Source: a virus. From it: DNA of 31,236 nt. The position numbers and the translations under genes are program-made. Below are positions 23,475 through 30,541 of the stretch, in pieces; position 1 is the first letter of the stretch, and every line of letters begins with the position of its first letter. The stretch is from the IMG/VR virus record IMGVR_UViG_3300030329_000324, positions 1-31,236 of that record, one strand, 5' to 3'. The notes under the pieces are model-generated. The model worked only from the letters and a program-made list of their open reading frames with translations, was not told the origin of the DNA and searched no databases.

Positions 23475-23832
23475 AAACAAAGGACTTGGAGATACAATAG
23501 CAAAGATTACAAAGGCTACAGGAATAGATAAAGTGGCTAAAGCAGTATTAGGAGATGATTGTGGTTGTGAAGAACGAAGAAAAAAACTAAATCAAATGTT
23601 TCCAAACTTTAAAAATATTAGACAATTCACAGAAGATGAAATAAAGATTTATGATGAAGTAGTTCCTACTGTAGATAAAAAGGGTATGCTTACACCTGCT
23701 GAAAGGGGAATAGTATCAGCTTTATACAAAGGAGTATTTGGTGTAGACCCTCAATGGAAAAGCTGTAGTCCTTGTAATAAACAAATAATGAATAATCTAA
23801 AAAAAGTATATGAAAAATCTTGCAAGGTATGA
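23464..23832 (+). CDS. Cys-containing protein of unknown function
   Basis: This 122-residue protein starts 'GDKNKGLGDTIAKITKATGI' and has a 'DDCGCEERRKKLNQMFPNF' motif (a CxC followed by a basic helix), then 'CSPCNKQ' near the end. The paired cysteines suggest a metal-binding site. I have met this opening and CGC(E/S)ER motif in Bacteroidetes phage genomes, but I know no function. It directly precedes the HNH gene (ATGA overlap). Confidence 0.6.
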   Translation: MGDKNKGLGDTIAKITKATGIDKVAKAVLGDDCGCEERRKKLNQMFPNFKNIRQFTEDEIKIYDEVVPTVDKKGMLTPAERGIVSALYKGVFGVDPQWKSCSPCNKQIMNNLKKVYEKSCKV

Positions 23833-24080
23833 AGAAGTATGTAAAAATATATATGGACTACCACGATTATTGTAAAGACGATATAATAGTTTGTTCTATG
23901 TGTAATAATATTGCAGTAGATATTCATCACATTAAAGCCAGAGGAATGGGTGGTAGTAAGAAAAAAGATTTTATTGAAAACTTAATTGCGTTATGTAGAA
24001 GCTGTCACATAAAAGCTGAAATGGATAAAGAATTTAATTTAAAATGTAAACAATATAATGAGCAATTTCACAATAAATAA
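23829..24080 (+). CDS. HNH endonuclease
   Basis: Starting at the ATG overlapping the previous stop (23829), the product has about 83 residues. 'CSMCNNIAVDIHHIKARGMG' gives the first zinc Cys pair and the HH catalytic motif, and 'ENLIALCRSCH' gives the central Asn and second Cys pair. It is a compact HNH domain. Small HNH proteins next to terminase or modification genes help packaging cleavage or cut unmodified DNA. Here it is the immediate upstream neighbour of the deazaguanine operon (23-base overlap with queD). Confidence 0.8.
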   Translation: MKKYVKIYMDYHDYCKDDIIVCSMCNNIAVDIHHIKARGMGGSKKKDFIENLIALCRSCHIKAEMDKEFNLKCKQYNEQFHNK

Positions 24081-24480
24081 AAAGTATCATTTTTACGCAG
24101 GACATAGAAATGAGAATTTAAAAGACAAATGTGCTAATTTACACGGACATACATATTATGTAGATATTTATTTTACCTTTCCTTATGACAAAAAACTAGG
24201 AATAACTAAATTGTTCAGCGAAATAGATGATGTGGTAGATCCATTTATAAAAAAATTAGACCATTCTTTATTAATAAATAAAAACGATCCATTATTAAAA
24301 TATTTAGAACTATTTGTTGTGCAAGAAAAAACAAGCTTAAAGCTTACAAAATTTAATAAAGTTACAAGTGCAGAGCATTTAGCGGAATATATTTATAATG
24401 GATTAAAAGAATTACCAATAACAAAAATAGTATTACAAGAAACAAAATCAAGTATAGTTATATATGAACCTAATAGTTAG
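24058..24480 (+). CDS. queD: 6-carboxy-5,6,7,8-tetrahydropterin synthase QueD
   Basis: This 140-residue member of the PTPS/QueD family converts 7,8-dihydroneopterin triphosphate to 6-carboxytetrahydropterin, the second step of preQ0 synthesis. Visible residues are the zinc ligand His16 (YAGHR), Cys25 followed by His29 and His31 ('CANLHGHTYYVDI') as catalytic Cys and further ligands, Asp68-His69 ('LDHSLL') of the charge relay, and Glu128 ('LQETKSS') for pterin binding. The length is normal for QueD. It is the first enzyme gene of the operon, overlapping HNH upstream by 23 and queE downstream by 17 bases. Confidence 0.88.
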   Translation: MSNFTINKKYHFYAGHRNENLKDKCANLHGHTYYVDIYFTFPYDKKLGITKLFSEIDDVVDPFIKKLDHSLLINKNDPLLKYLELFVVQEKTSLKLTKFNKVTSAEHLAEYIYNGLKELPITKIVLQETKSSIVIYEPNS

Positions 24481-25201
24481 TGAATATTTTTATTCAATAC
24501 AGGGAGAGGGTAAAACAATGGGTGTGCCCTCCGTATTTATTAGATTAACAGCGTGCAATTTAATGTGTGGTGGTAGAGGAACTGAAAAAGATTTCAAACT
24601 ACATAATGGAGCAACTTGGCGGTGTGATAGTATAGAGGTGTGGCGAAAGGGAAAAAAATGGAAAACAGATGATTTCGTAGAAGAAGTTGTAGATTTATAT
24701 GGATTAAAATTAAGCGAAGGAACACATCTAATAATTACAGGGGGTGAGCCTGTGTTACAACAAAAAATGTTAAAAGATTTTTTTGATAAATTAATAGCAA
24801 GATTAGGCTTTAAACCATTTATTGAAATAGAAACAAATGGAACATTAATACCTAAGTTGATTTATAATTATATTGATTTAATTAATTGTAGCCCTAAATT
24901 ATCAAACAGTGGAGAATTGAAAGAAAAAAGAATTAAAAAGGAGGTATTAACATTTTTTAATAACTCATCAAAATCAATATTTAAATTTGTTATAAGTAGG
25001 GAGAAAGATTTAGCAGAAGTAATAGAGCTACAAAACAAACTTAATCTACATACACATAAAATATATTTAATGCCTAGTGCTGAGGATCAAAAAGAATTAA
25101 AAGAAAATCAAGACAGGGTGTTAGATTATTGTTTAAAATATTCATTTAACTTTTCAACTAGATTACAAATTATATTATGGAACAAAACAACAGGAGTTTA
25201 A
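24464..25201 (+). CDS. queE: 7-carboxy-7-deazaguanine synthase QueE (radical SAM) with extended cluster loop
   Basis: This 245-residue enzyme rearranges 6-carboxytetrahydropterin to 7-carboxy-7-deazaguanine. 'EYFYSIQGEGKTMGVPSVFI' is the QueE N-terminus, and 'IITGGEPVLQQ' (SAM-binding GGE) and 'FIEIETNGTLIP' with 'NCSPKLSNSG' follow in the right order. The iron-sulfur cysteines are Cys31, Cys35 and Cys54, i.e. CX3CX18C: about 16 extra residues (Gly-rich, ending 'NGATWRCDSIEVW') separate the second and third ligands compared with CX3CX2C. The insertion is in frame and the flanks fit well, so the protein is probably active with a variant loop. It overlaps queD and the FolE fusion. Confidence 0.87.
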   Translation: MNLIVSEYFYSIQGEGKTMGVPSVFIRLTACNLMCGGRGTEKDFKLHNGATWRCDSIEVWRKGKKWKTDDFVEEVVDLYGLKLSEGTHLIITGGEPVLQQKMLKDFFDKLIARLGFKPFIEIETNGTLIPKLIYNYIDLINCSPKLSNSGELKEKRIKKEVLTFFNNSSKSIFKFVISREKDLAEVIELQNKLNLHTHKIYLMPSAEDQKELKENQDRVLDYCLKYSFNFSTRLQIILWNKTTGV

Positions 25202-26037
25202 AACTATCTTGGGTAGAGATATACAAGAAGTTAGATTTATTAATTGAAGATTTATTTAAAAAACACGATACTTTAAACATATATGGTATTCCAAGGGGAG
25301 GACAATTTATTTCAGGTGTTAGTGGATTTGCTGTTGATACCCCTGAAGAAGCAAATATAATTGTAGACGACCTTTATGATAGCGGAACGACTTACAGAAA
25401 ATGGAAAGCTAAATACCCTGATAAAGATTTTTGTTTTTTATTTGATAAAAGAGAAAAAGAATACAAAGGAAAGTGGTTAGAATTTCCATGGGAGGAGTCT
25501 GGCGAAAAAGAAGTAGAAGAAAATGTGGTAAGACTTTTAGAATACTTTGGACAAGATGCTAACAGGGAAGGACTAAAAGACACACCAAAAAGATATATTA
25601 AATTCTGGAATGAATTTCTAAGTCCTCCCAATTGGAAGCCCACTACTTTTTCTGCAGAGGGTTATGACCAAATGATTGTGCAAACGAATATCCCTTTTCA
25701 TTCTGTTTGTGAACATCACTTAGCTCCATTCTTCGGCACAGGACACATAGCATATATTCCAAACAAAAAGATTATTGGCTTAAGTAAATTAGCAAGAACT
25801 TTAGAAACTTATAGTAGAAGATTACAGAATCAAGAAAGAATAACAAATCAAGTGGTGGACTTTCTTATGAAAGAGTTAGAGCCTTTAGGAGTGGGTTGTG
25901 TTATAAAAGCTAAACATATGTGTATGGAGATGAGAGGTGTTAAAAAACATAATACATTTACAACAACATCTGCATTAAGGGGGGTGTTTGAAAATAAAGA
26001 ACAAAAAGATGAATTTTTTAAATTAATAGAATTATGA
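25177..26037 (+). CDS. folE: Phosphoribosyltransferase-GTP cyclohydrolase I fusion
   Basis: The protein has 286 residues in two parts. Residues of about 10-105 form a short type I phosphoribosyltransferase: 'YGIPRGGQFISG', the PRPP motif 'IIVDDLYDSGTT' (61-72), and 'KWLEFPWEE', which parallels the base-binding hood (WIEQPWD) of the E. coli xanthine-guanine enzyme Gpt. Residues of about 110-286 are GTP cyclohydrolase I, with 'FGQDANREGLKDTPKRY', 'PFHSVCEHHLAPFFGTGHIA' (Cys178 and His181 as zinc ligands, catalytic His in the same stretch) and 'KHMCMEMRGV' (Cys249 as third ligand). FolE makes dihydroneopterin triphosphate from GTP, the first step of preQ0 synthesis. The PRTase part might convert guanine released by DpdA back to GMP. 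Confidence 0.85.
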   Translation: MEQNNRSLKLSWVEIYKKLDLLIEDLFKKHDTLNIYGIPRGGQFISGVSGFAVDTPEEANIIVDDLYDSGTTYRKWKAKYPDKDFCFLFDKREKEYKGKWLEFPWEESGEKEVEENVVRLLEYFGQDANREGLKDTPKRYIKFWNEFLSPPNWKPTTFSAEGYDQMIVQTNIPFHSVCEHHLAPFFGTGHIAYIPNKKIIGLSKLARTLETYSRRLQNQERITNQVVDFLMKELEPLGVGCVIKAKHMCMEMRGVKKHNTFTTTSALRGVFENKEQKDEFFKLIEL

Positions 26038-26699
26038 AAAAAGCATTAGTATTACTTTCGGGTGGACAGGATAGTACCACCTGTTTATATTGGGCGTTAA
26101 AAAATTTTAAAGACGTATATGCAATAGGATTTGATTACGGACAAAAACATTTAAAAGAAATAGAATGTGCTAAAAAAATATGTAAAGACGTAGGAGTGCC
26201 TTATGAATTAATAAACATAAAAGGATTGCTAGGTAATTCAGCTTTAACAAATCACGATGAAGATATTAATTCAAATCATAAAGACTTGGAACATTTACCT
26301 GCAAGTTTTGTGCCTGCAAGAAATGCTGTGTTTTTAACTATTGCTACTGCTTATGGTTTTAATAAAGGAATCACAGATATAGTTACAGGAACTTGCGAAA
26401 CAGATTACAGTGGCTACCCAGATTGTAGACAAAGATTTATTAACAGTCTTTCAGTAACAATGACTTTAGCACTTGATACTGATATAACAATACATACACC
26501 ACTTATGTATTTAGACAAAGCGCAAACTTGGAAATTGGCAAAAGATTTAAATTGCTTAGACGTTATTATTAACGATACAATGACTGATTATAATGGATGC
26601 GAAACATTGAATGAATGGGGACGGGGAAATTTAGACAACCCAGCAAGTGAGTTACGAGCAAAGGGGTATTACCAAGCGAAAGAGAATGGTTGGTTATGA
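26034..26699 (+). CDS. queC: 7-cyano-7-deazaguanine synthase QueC lacking zinc cysteines
   Basis: This 221-residue enzyme converts carboxydeazaguanine to preQ0 using ATP and ammonia. It has the PP-loop 'LLSGGQDSTTCLYWA' (residues 8-22), 'IGFDYGQKHLKEIECA', 'LPASFVPARNAVFLTIA' and 'GTCETDYSGYPDCRQRF', all in QueC order. The usual C-terminal zinc motif (CYxx...CGxCxxC) is replaced: Asp-Tyr-Asn-Gly stands where Cys-Tyr is expected, and 'EWGRGNLDNPASELRAKGY' where CGxCxxCxLR is expected, leaving one Cys (189). Length and alignment are otherwise normal, so this is divergence and not truncation. It overlaps folE and dpdA by four bases each. Confidence 0.85.
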   Translation: MKKALVLLSGGQDSTTCLYWALKNFKDVYAIGFDYGQKHLKEIECAKKICKDVGVPYELINIKGLLGNSALTNHDEDINSNHKDLEHLPASFVPARNAVFLTIATAYGFNKGITDIVTGTCETDYSGYPDCRQRFINSLSVTMTLALDTDITIHTPLMYLDKAQTWKLAKDLNCLDVIINDTMTDYNGCETLNEWGRGNLDNPASELRAKGYYQAKENGWL

Positions 26700-27595
26700 T
26701 TCTATATTTAGCGGGAAATGTAGGTAATCAAAAATACAAGGAATCAAGTATGGTGTTAGGTGGAGCATTAAACCAACTAATATCGTATAACGATATATTA
26801 ACAAAAAATGCAGATATGAATTTATACTTTGCGGGGGCAGAAGCATTTAATAAAGTTCTAGAGGATATGAAAACCACAAAAGAATTATTTTCTTATTATA
26901 GTATTCCAAAGAGCAAAGCAGAAGATTTATTTAAAAGAAAAAGAAAAATCTTTATTGATAGCGGAGGGTTTTCCGCCTTTACACAGGGGGCAGAAATAAA
27001 CATTGACGAGTATTGTGATTTTATTAAGAAATACAACAAACACATTACCGCTTATGCTCAACTGGATGTTATAGGAGATGAGCAGGGAACACAAGATAAT
27101 TTGGAGTATATGGAAAAGCAGGGATTAAAACCACTACCTGTTTTCCATTTTAGGGGCGATTTTAAGCGATTAGAGACACTTTCTAATAAATATGAATATA
27201 TTTGCTTAGGTGGACTCGTTCCGCTTGCTAGCAGAAAGGATATTTTAAAGAGCCATTTGGACCAATGTTTTAAAATAATAAAAAACAAATGTAAAGTTCA
27301 CGGGTTTGGAATGACAGGTGTTGAGATATTAAAAAGGTATCCTTGGTATTCGGTAGATAGCACTAGTTGGATAGAGGCATCAAGACGGGGTACTTATTAT
27401 GAATTTAAAAACGGTGAAATGATTTCACTGCCAACATCAGAAAAAAACAAAGCCACATATAAAACAATAGAATACACAGGAAAGGTAAAAGGTATGTGGA
27501 GACTAAGGCTTGTACAATCAATTAAAGAGTGGTTGAAATTAGAAACTTATATAACAAAATTATGGAAAAAAAGGGGAATAAATTGGGATTCATAG
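26696..27595 (+). CDS. dpdA: DNA 7-deazaguanine transglycosylase DpdA (TGT-like)
   Basis: Starting at the ATGA-overlapping ATG (26696), this protein of about 299 residues follows the pattern of tRNA-guanine transglycosylases redirected to DNA. 'KIFIDSGGFSAF' carries the active-site Asp of the DSGGF motif, 'AYAQLDVIGDEQGTQDNLEY' follows, 'YICLGGLVPLASR' replaces the GGLAVGE base-binding loop, and 'HGFGMTGVEILKRYPWYSVD' with 'STSW' provides the nucleophile Asp. The C-terminal CxCxxC zinc site of tRNA enzymes is absent, as in phage DpdA. With a complete preQ0 pathway directly upstream, the role is exchange of guanine in phage DNA for a deazaguanine base. The subfamily and the sequence context it modifies cannot be read from this window. 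Confidence 0.82.
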   Translation: MILYLAGNVGNQKYKESSMVLGGALNQLISYNDILTKNADMNLYFAGAEAFNKVLEDMKTTKELFSYYSIPKSKAEDLFKRKRKIFIDSGGFSAFTQGAEINIDEYCDFIKKYNKHITAYAQLDVIGDEQGTQDNLEYMEKQGLKPLPVFHFRGDFKRLETLSNKYEYICLGGLVPLASRKDILKSHLDQCFKIIKNKCKVHGFGMTGVEILKRYPWYSVDSTSWIEASRRGTYYEFKNGEMISLPTSEKNKATYKTIEYTGKVKGMWRLRLVQSIKEWLKLETYITKLWKKRGINWDS

Positions 27596-28209
27596 AAATT
27601 CCTGTAGAAAAATTAGTTAAAGCGGACTGGAACTACAAAACAGAAGATCCAGAAAAACAAGAAAAACTAAAAGAGAATATAAAAAGAAACGGACAAATAG
27701 AAAATATTATTATTAGAGAATTGAAAACAGGTTTTTTTGAAGTAGTGAATGGTAATCATAGACTGTCCGTTTTAAAGACTTTAAACATAGAAAAAGCATA
27801 TTCCTACAACTTAGGTAAAATAAGTCAAGCACAGGCAATGAGAATAGCAATAGAAACAAACGAAACTAAATTTGAAACTGATAGCATTGTTCTTGCAGAA
27901 AGAATTAAAGAAATTTCTGCGGTATTTGATGACCTTGAATTAACTATGCCTTATAGTAAACAAGAATTAGAAAACTTTAAAACATTAACAGATTTCGATT
28001 GGAATCAATATGACACAGAACAAATAGATACTTTAAGTGATACAGAGTTTAATAAAACTATAACTTTAAAGATAACAGATGAAACTTATAAAAGATGGCT
28101 AGAATTAAAAGATAGAATGAAAAACATAAATGGATATAGCAACGAATCAAAGGTGTTTGAGTTTGCTATAATAGAGGCTTTAAATATACCGATTGAAAGC
28201 TATAAATAA
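27562..28209 (+). CDS. ParB/Srx-like domain protein
   Basis: From the ATG at 27562 (A-rich leader; an in-frame ATG at 27529 would overlap dpdA by 67 bases) the protein has about 215 residues. The first ~100 match the ParB N-terminal fold: 'IEIPVEKLVKADWNYKTEDP', 'LKENIKRNGQIENIIIRELK', 'VVNGNHRLSVLKTL' (the GxxR-like phosphate-binding box) and an 'ALMAI.ETNET'-type segment. The C-terminus has 'TLKITDETYKRWLELKDRMK', a DNA-binding-like helix seen in similar phage proteins. ParB-like domains in phages can be nucleases or CTP-dependent DNA clamps. Adjacency to dpdA and terminase suggests a link to modification or packaging. Confidence 0.75.
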   Translation: MEKKGNKLGFIEIPVEKLVKADWNYKTEDPEKQEKLKENIKRNGQIENIIIRELKTGFFEVVNGNHRLSVLKTLNIEKAYSYNLGKISQAQAMRIAIETNETKFETDSIVLAERIKEISAVFDDLELTMPYSKQELENFKTLTDFDWNQYDTEQIDTLSDTEFNKTITLKITDETYKRWLELKDRMKNINGYSNESKVFEFAIIEALNIPIESYK

Positions 28210-28242
28210 TTACACAATATTATACACACTAAAAAAAACAAT

Positions 28243-28623
28243 ATGGCAAACAAAAATAAATTTACAAGAGAAACAATTAAGAAAGCAATAGAGAATTCAG
28301 GTGGCTTTGTATCTGTAGCTAGTAGGCAGTTAAATTGTACTAGAAAAACAATATACAACTATTTAGAAAAATACCCAGAATTAAAAGAAGTATTGCAAGA
28401 TATTAAAGAGCAGTACTTGGATATGGCAGAAGCAAAGTTGATAGAAAAGATTAGAACAGGAGCAACACCTGAGCTTTTATTTTATTTAAAAACACAAGGA
28501 AAGAGCAGGGGTTATATAGAAAGACAACAATTAGATTTAACTAGCAAGGATGAACAAATAAATAAAATAGAAATTGAAATCGTTAAACCTACAGGGAACA
28601 GTAGTTCTTCAGAAGAATCTTAA
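28243..28623 (+). CDS. terS: Terminase small subunit
   Basis: This 126-residue protein has an N-terminal helix-turn-helix ('ENSGGFVSVASRQLNCTRKT' followed by 'IYNYLEKYPELKEVL') and the central segment 'DMAEAKLIEKIRTGATPELL' with 'YLKTQGKSRGYIERQQLDLT', the shape of phage terminase small subunits that bind pac/cos DNA and oligomerise. The last ~15 residues are Ser/Glu-rich. It lies directly before, and overlaps, the large subunit gene. Confidence 0.78.
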   Translation: MANKNKFTRETIKKAIENSGGFVSVASRQLNCTRKTIYNYLEKYPELKEVLQDIKEQYLDMAEAKLIEKIRTGATPELLFYLKTQGKSRGYIERQQLDLTSKDEQINKIEIEIVKPTGNSSSSEES

Positions 28624-29743
28624 TGCGACCACAAGAATAGTAGTAAATCAAGGTGGTACTAGAAGCAGTAAGACTTATTCTTTAGCACAGCTAATAATCC
28701 TGAAAGCTCTACAGGAACAAGGAAAGGTATATACTATTTGTAGAAAGACTTTGCCTGCTCTTAAAGGTACTGCCTACAAAGACTTTTTTAATATCTTAGA
28801 AGAACACAATCTATATAATCCCGACAAACATAATAAATCTGAACTTACTTACAAATTAAATAATAATGAAATAGAATTCATCTCGGTTGATATGCCTCAA
28901 AAGATTCGTGGAAGAAAGAGAAATGTATTATGGCTTAATGAAGCAAATGAGTTTAGTTTTGAAGACTGGATTCAGCTCACATTAAGAACAACAGAGAATA
29001 TTTATTTAGACTTTAATCCTAGTGATCCATATAGTTGGATATATGACAATGTAATGAATAGAGAAGATTGTACTTTCATTAAATCTACCTATTTGGACAA
29101 TCCCTTTTTGCCTGAAGAAACAATTAAGGAAATAGAAAGATTAAGAGATTTAGATAGTAACTATTGGAAGATATATGGACTTGGAGATATGGCTCAACCT
29201 ACTGAAACTATATTCAGGCAATTTGAGATTTGTAATAACATACCTACTGAAGCACAGCTAACAGCAATAGGAATGGACTTTGGCTATTCTAACGATCCTA
29301 CGGCAATAGTGGAGGTGTTTAAATTAAATGATGATTTATACATTAATGAACTAATATATAGTAAAGGATTAACAAACCAAGATATAGCAGAAAAGTTAAG
29401 GGAATTAAATATCACAAGACAAATAGAAATTATTGCTGATTCAGCAGAACCTAAGTCAATAGAGGAGCTATACAGACAAGGCTTTAATATTAAAGGGGCT
29501 AAGAAAGGTGCTGATTCTATTAATATGGGAATAGATGTTTTAAGGCGTTTTAAACTACATATAACTAAGAATAGTACAAATGCTTTAAATGAGTTCAAAT
29601 ACTACAAATGGCTCACGGATAAAAACGGACACATAATAAATAAACCTGCTACTAACCAACAAGATCATATATTAGATGCTTGTAGATACGTTGCTTTAAA
29701 TAAGCTAATGACTAATCATAGTGGCAAATACTATATTTTATAA
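28574..29743 (+). CDS. terL: Terminase large subunit (ATPase-nuclease)
   Basis: This 389-residue Terminase_3-type motor has Walker A 'GGTRSSKTYSLAQ' (residues 27-39), Walker B 'NVLWLNEANEF' with catalytic Glu123, the coupling segment 'TENIYLDFNPSDPYSWI', and the RNase-H-like nuclease Asp residues Asp235 ('GMDFGYSNDP'), Asp289 ('IIADSAEPKS') and Asp364 ('NQQDHILDACRYV'). It pumps DNA into proheads and cuts it. The start is TTG at 28574, 50 bases inside terS; no ATG occurs before the Walker A box in this frame, so TTG is the only reasonable choice and translation is probably coupled to terS. Confidence 0.93.
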   Translation: MKSLNLQGTVVLQKNLNATTRIVVNQGGTRSSKTYSLAQLIILKALQEQGKVYTICRKTLPALKGTAYKDFFNILEEHNLYNPDKHNKSELTYKLNNNEIEFISVDMPQKIRGRKRNVLWLNEANEFSFEDWIQLTLRTTENIYLDFNPSDPYSWIYDNVMNREDCTFIKSTYLDNPFLPEETIKEIERLRDLDSNYWKIYGLGDMAQPTETIFRQFEICNNIPTEAQLTAIGMDFGYSNDPTAIVEVFKLNDDLYINELIYSKGLTNQDIAEKLRELNITRQIEIIADSAEPKSIEELYRQGFNIKGAKKGADSINMGIDVLRRFKLHITKNSTNALNEFKYYKWLTDKNGHIINKPATNQQDHILDACRYVALNKLMTNHSGKYYIL

Positions 29744-29774
29744 ACGATTATTAACAAAATATATATACTATAAA

Positions 29775-30365
29775 ATGGAAAGAGAAAAAAGGAAAGTTGA
29801 AATACCTAACGATTGGAGTGGGATTACAATACAAATGTATCAAAAGTTTCAAGAAGTAAAGAGAAAGAAGTTAGAAAAAGACGAATTTGAATTAGAAGTT
29901 TTAGGTGTTATTTGTGGGCTAGATAAAGAAATGATTGAAAGACTTGAAGTTAAAAGTTTAAACAAGATACTTAAAACACTTAGATTTTTATCTACTGATA
30001 TACCTGAAAACCAGGAGCTTGAAAAAAAGGTAGAATGGAATGGCAGGAAGTATGGATTTATACCTAATCTCAGTGAAATAACAACAGGGGAGTATATTGA
30101 TATAGAACAATACTGTAAAGAGGGTGAAAAGAACTTGCATAAGATAATGAGTATATTATATAGACCAATAGTAAAAGAAACTAAAACTAGATATAGTATA
30201 GAACATTATAAACCTAGTGAAGACTTAGAGGAGGAGTTTTTAGACTTCCCGATACTTCCCTCAATGTCAGCGTTGAGTTTTTTTTTTCATTTAGGAAGAA
30301 CACTTCCAGACGCTTTGGGCAGATTTTTGAAAAAGGAGATCAAGAAGATGCGGCAGGCTCTTTAA
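29775..30365 (+). CDS. Tail assembly chaperone-like protein (0 frame)
   Basis: From the ATG at 29775 (an alternative GTG at 29721 lies inside terL) the protein has about 196 residues. It begins 'REKRKVEIPNDWSGITIQMY', a virion-assembly protein seen after terminase in Bacteroidetes phages, and continues with acidic helices and 'EITTGEYIDIEQYCKEGEKN'. It ends with a hydrophobic helix 'SMSALSFFFHLGRTLPDALG' and a short Lys-rich tail at the TAA 30363-30365. The -1 frame after this point encodes a further conserved-looking module (30329-30541), the layout of the GpG/GpGT tail chaperones, which are made as short and long forms and bind the tape measure. Confidence 0.6.
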   Translation: MEREKRKVEIPNDWSGITIQMYQKFQEVKRKKLEKDEFELEVLGVICGLDKEMIERLEVKSLNKILKTLRFLSTDIPENQELEKKVEWNGRKYGFIPNLSEITTGEYIDIEQYCKEGEKNLHKIMSILYRPIVKETKTRYSIEHYKPSEDLEEEFLDFPILPSMSALSFFFHLGRTLPDALGRFLKKEIKKMRQAL

Positions 30366-30541
30366 GTGGCAAATGGGGGTGGTATAATATAATCTTTGCT
30401 TTATGCCAGGAGGATATTACAAAAATAAAAGAAGTAACAGAATTAGAGTTATATTTAGTATTAACCTTTTTATGTTACCAACAAGATAAAAATAATATAA
30501 AGAAAAATAACTATGGTCACTTTCAAAAACGTAATAGATGA
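30329..30541 (+). CDS. -1 frame extension of the tail chaperone (probable frameshift product)
   Basis: The -1 frame is open through the 0-frame stop. From 30329 it encodes 'EKGDQEDAAGSLSGKWGWYN' followed by 'IIFALCQEDITKIKEVTELE', ending at TGA 30539-30541, 29 bases inside the next gene. The KWGWYN...A..DI.K..EVT.L pattern is that of phage tail chaperone C-terminal modules. No ATG/GTG/TTG start lies in this frame near 30329, so it is probably reached from the 0 frame. The switch is best placed in the TTTTTGAAAAAG stretch (30324-30335), where the 0 frame still reads sensibly before and the -1 frame after. A single-base indel in the sequence is the alternative. Confidence 0.6.
   Translation, partial: EKGDQEDAAGSLSGKWGWYNIIFALCQEDITKIKEVTELELYLVLTFLCYQQDKNNIKKNNYGHFQKRNR

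Noticed and set aside
30278-30287. Ten-T run as the frameshift site of the tail chaperone
   Set aside because: A -1 slip here would replace the sensible helix LGRTLPDALGRFL by an Arg/Ser-rich stretch (RKNTSRRFGQ). The 0 frame looks genuine up to about 30328, so the switch is better placed at 30324-30335.
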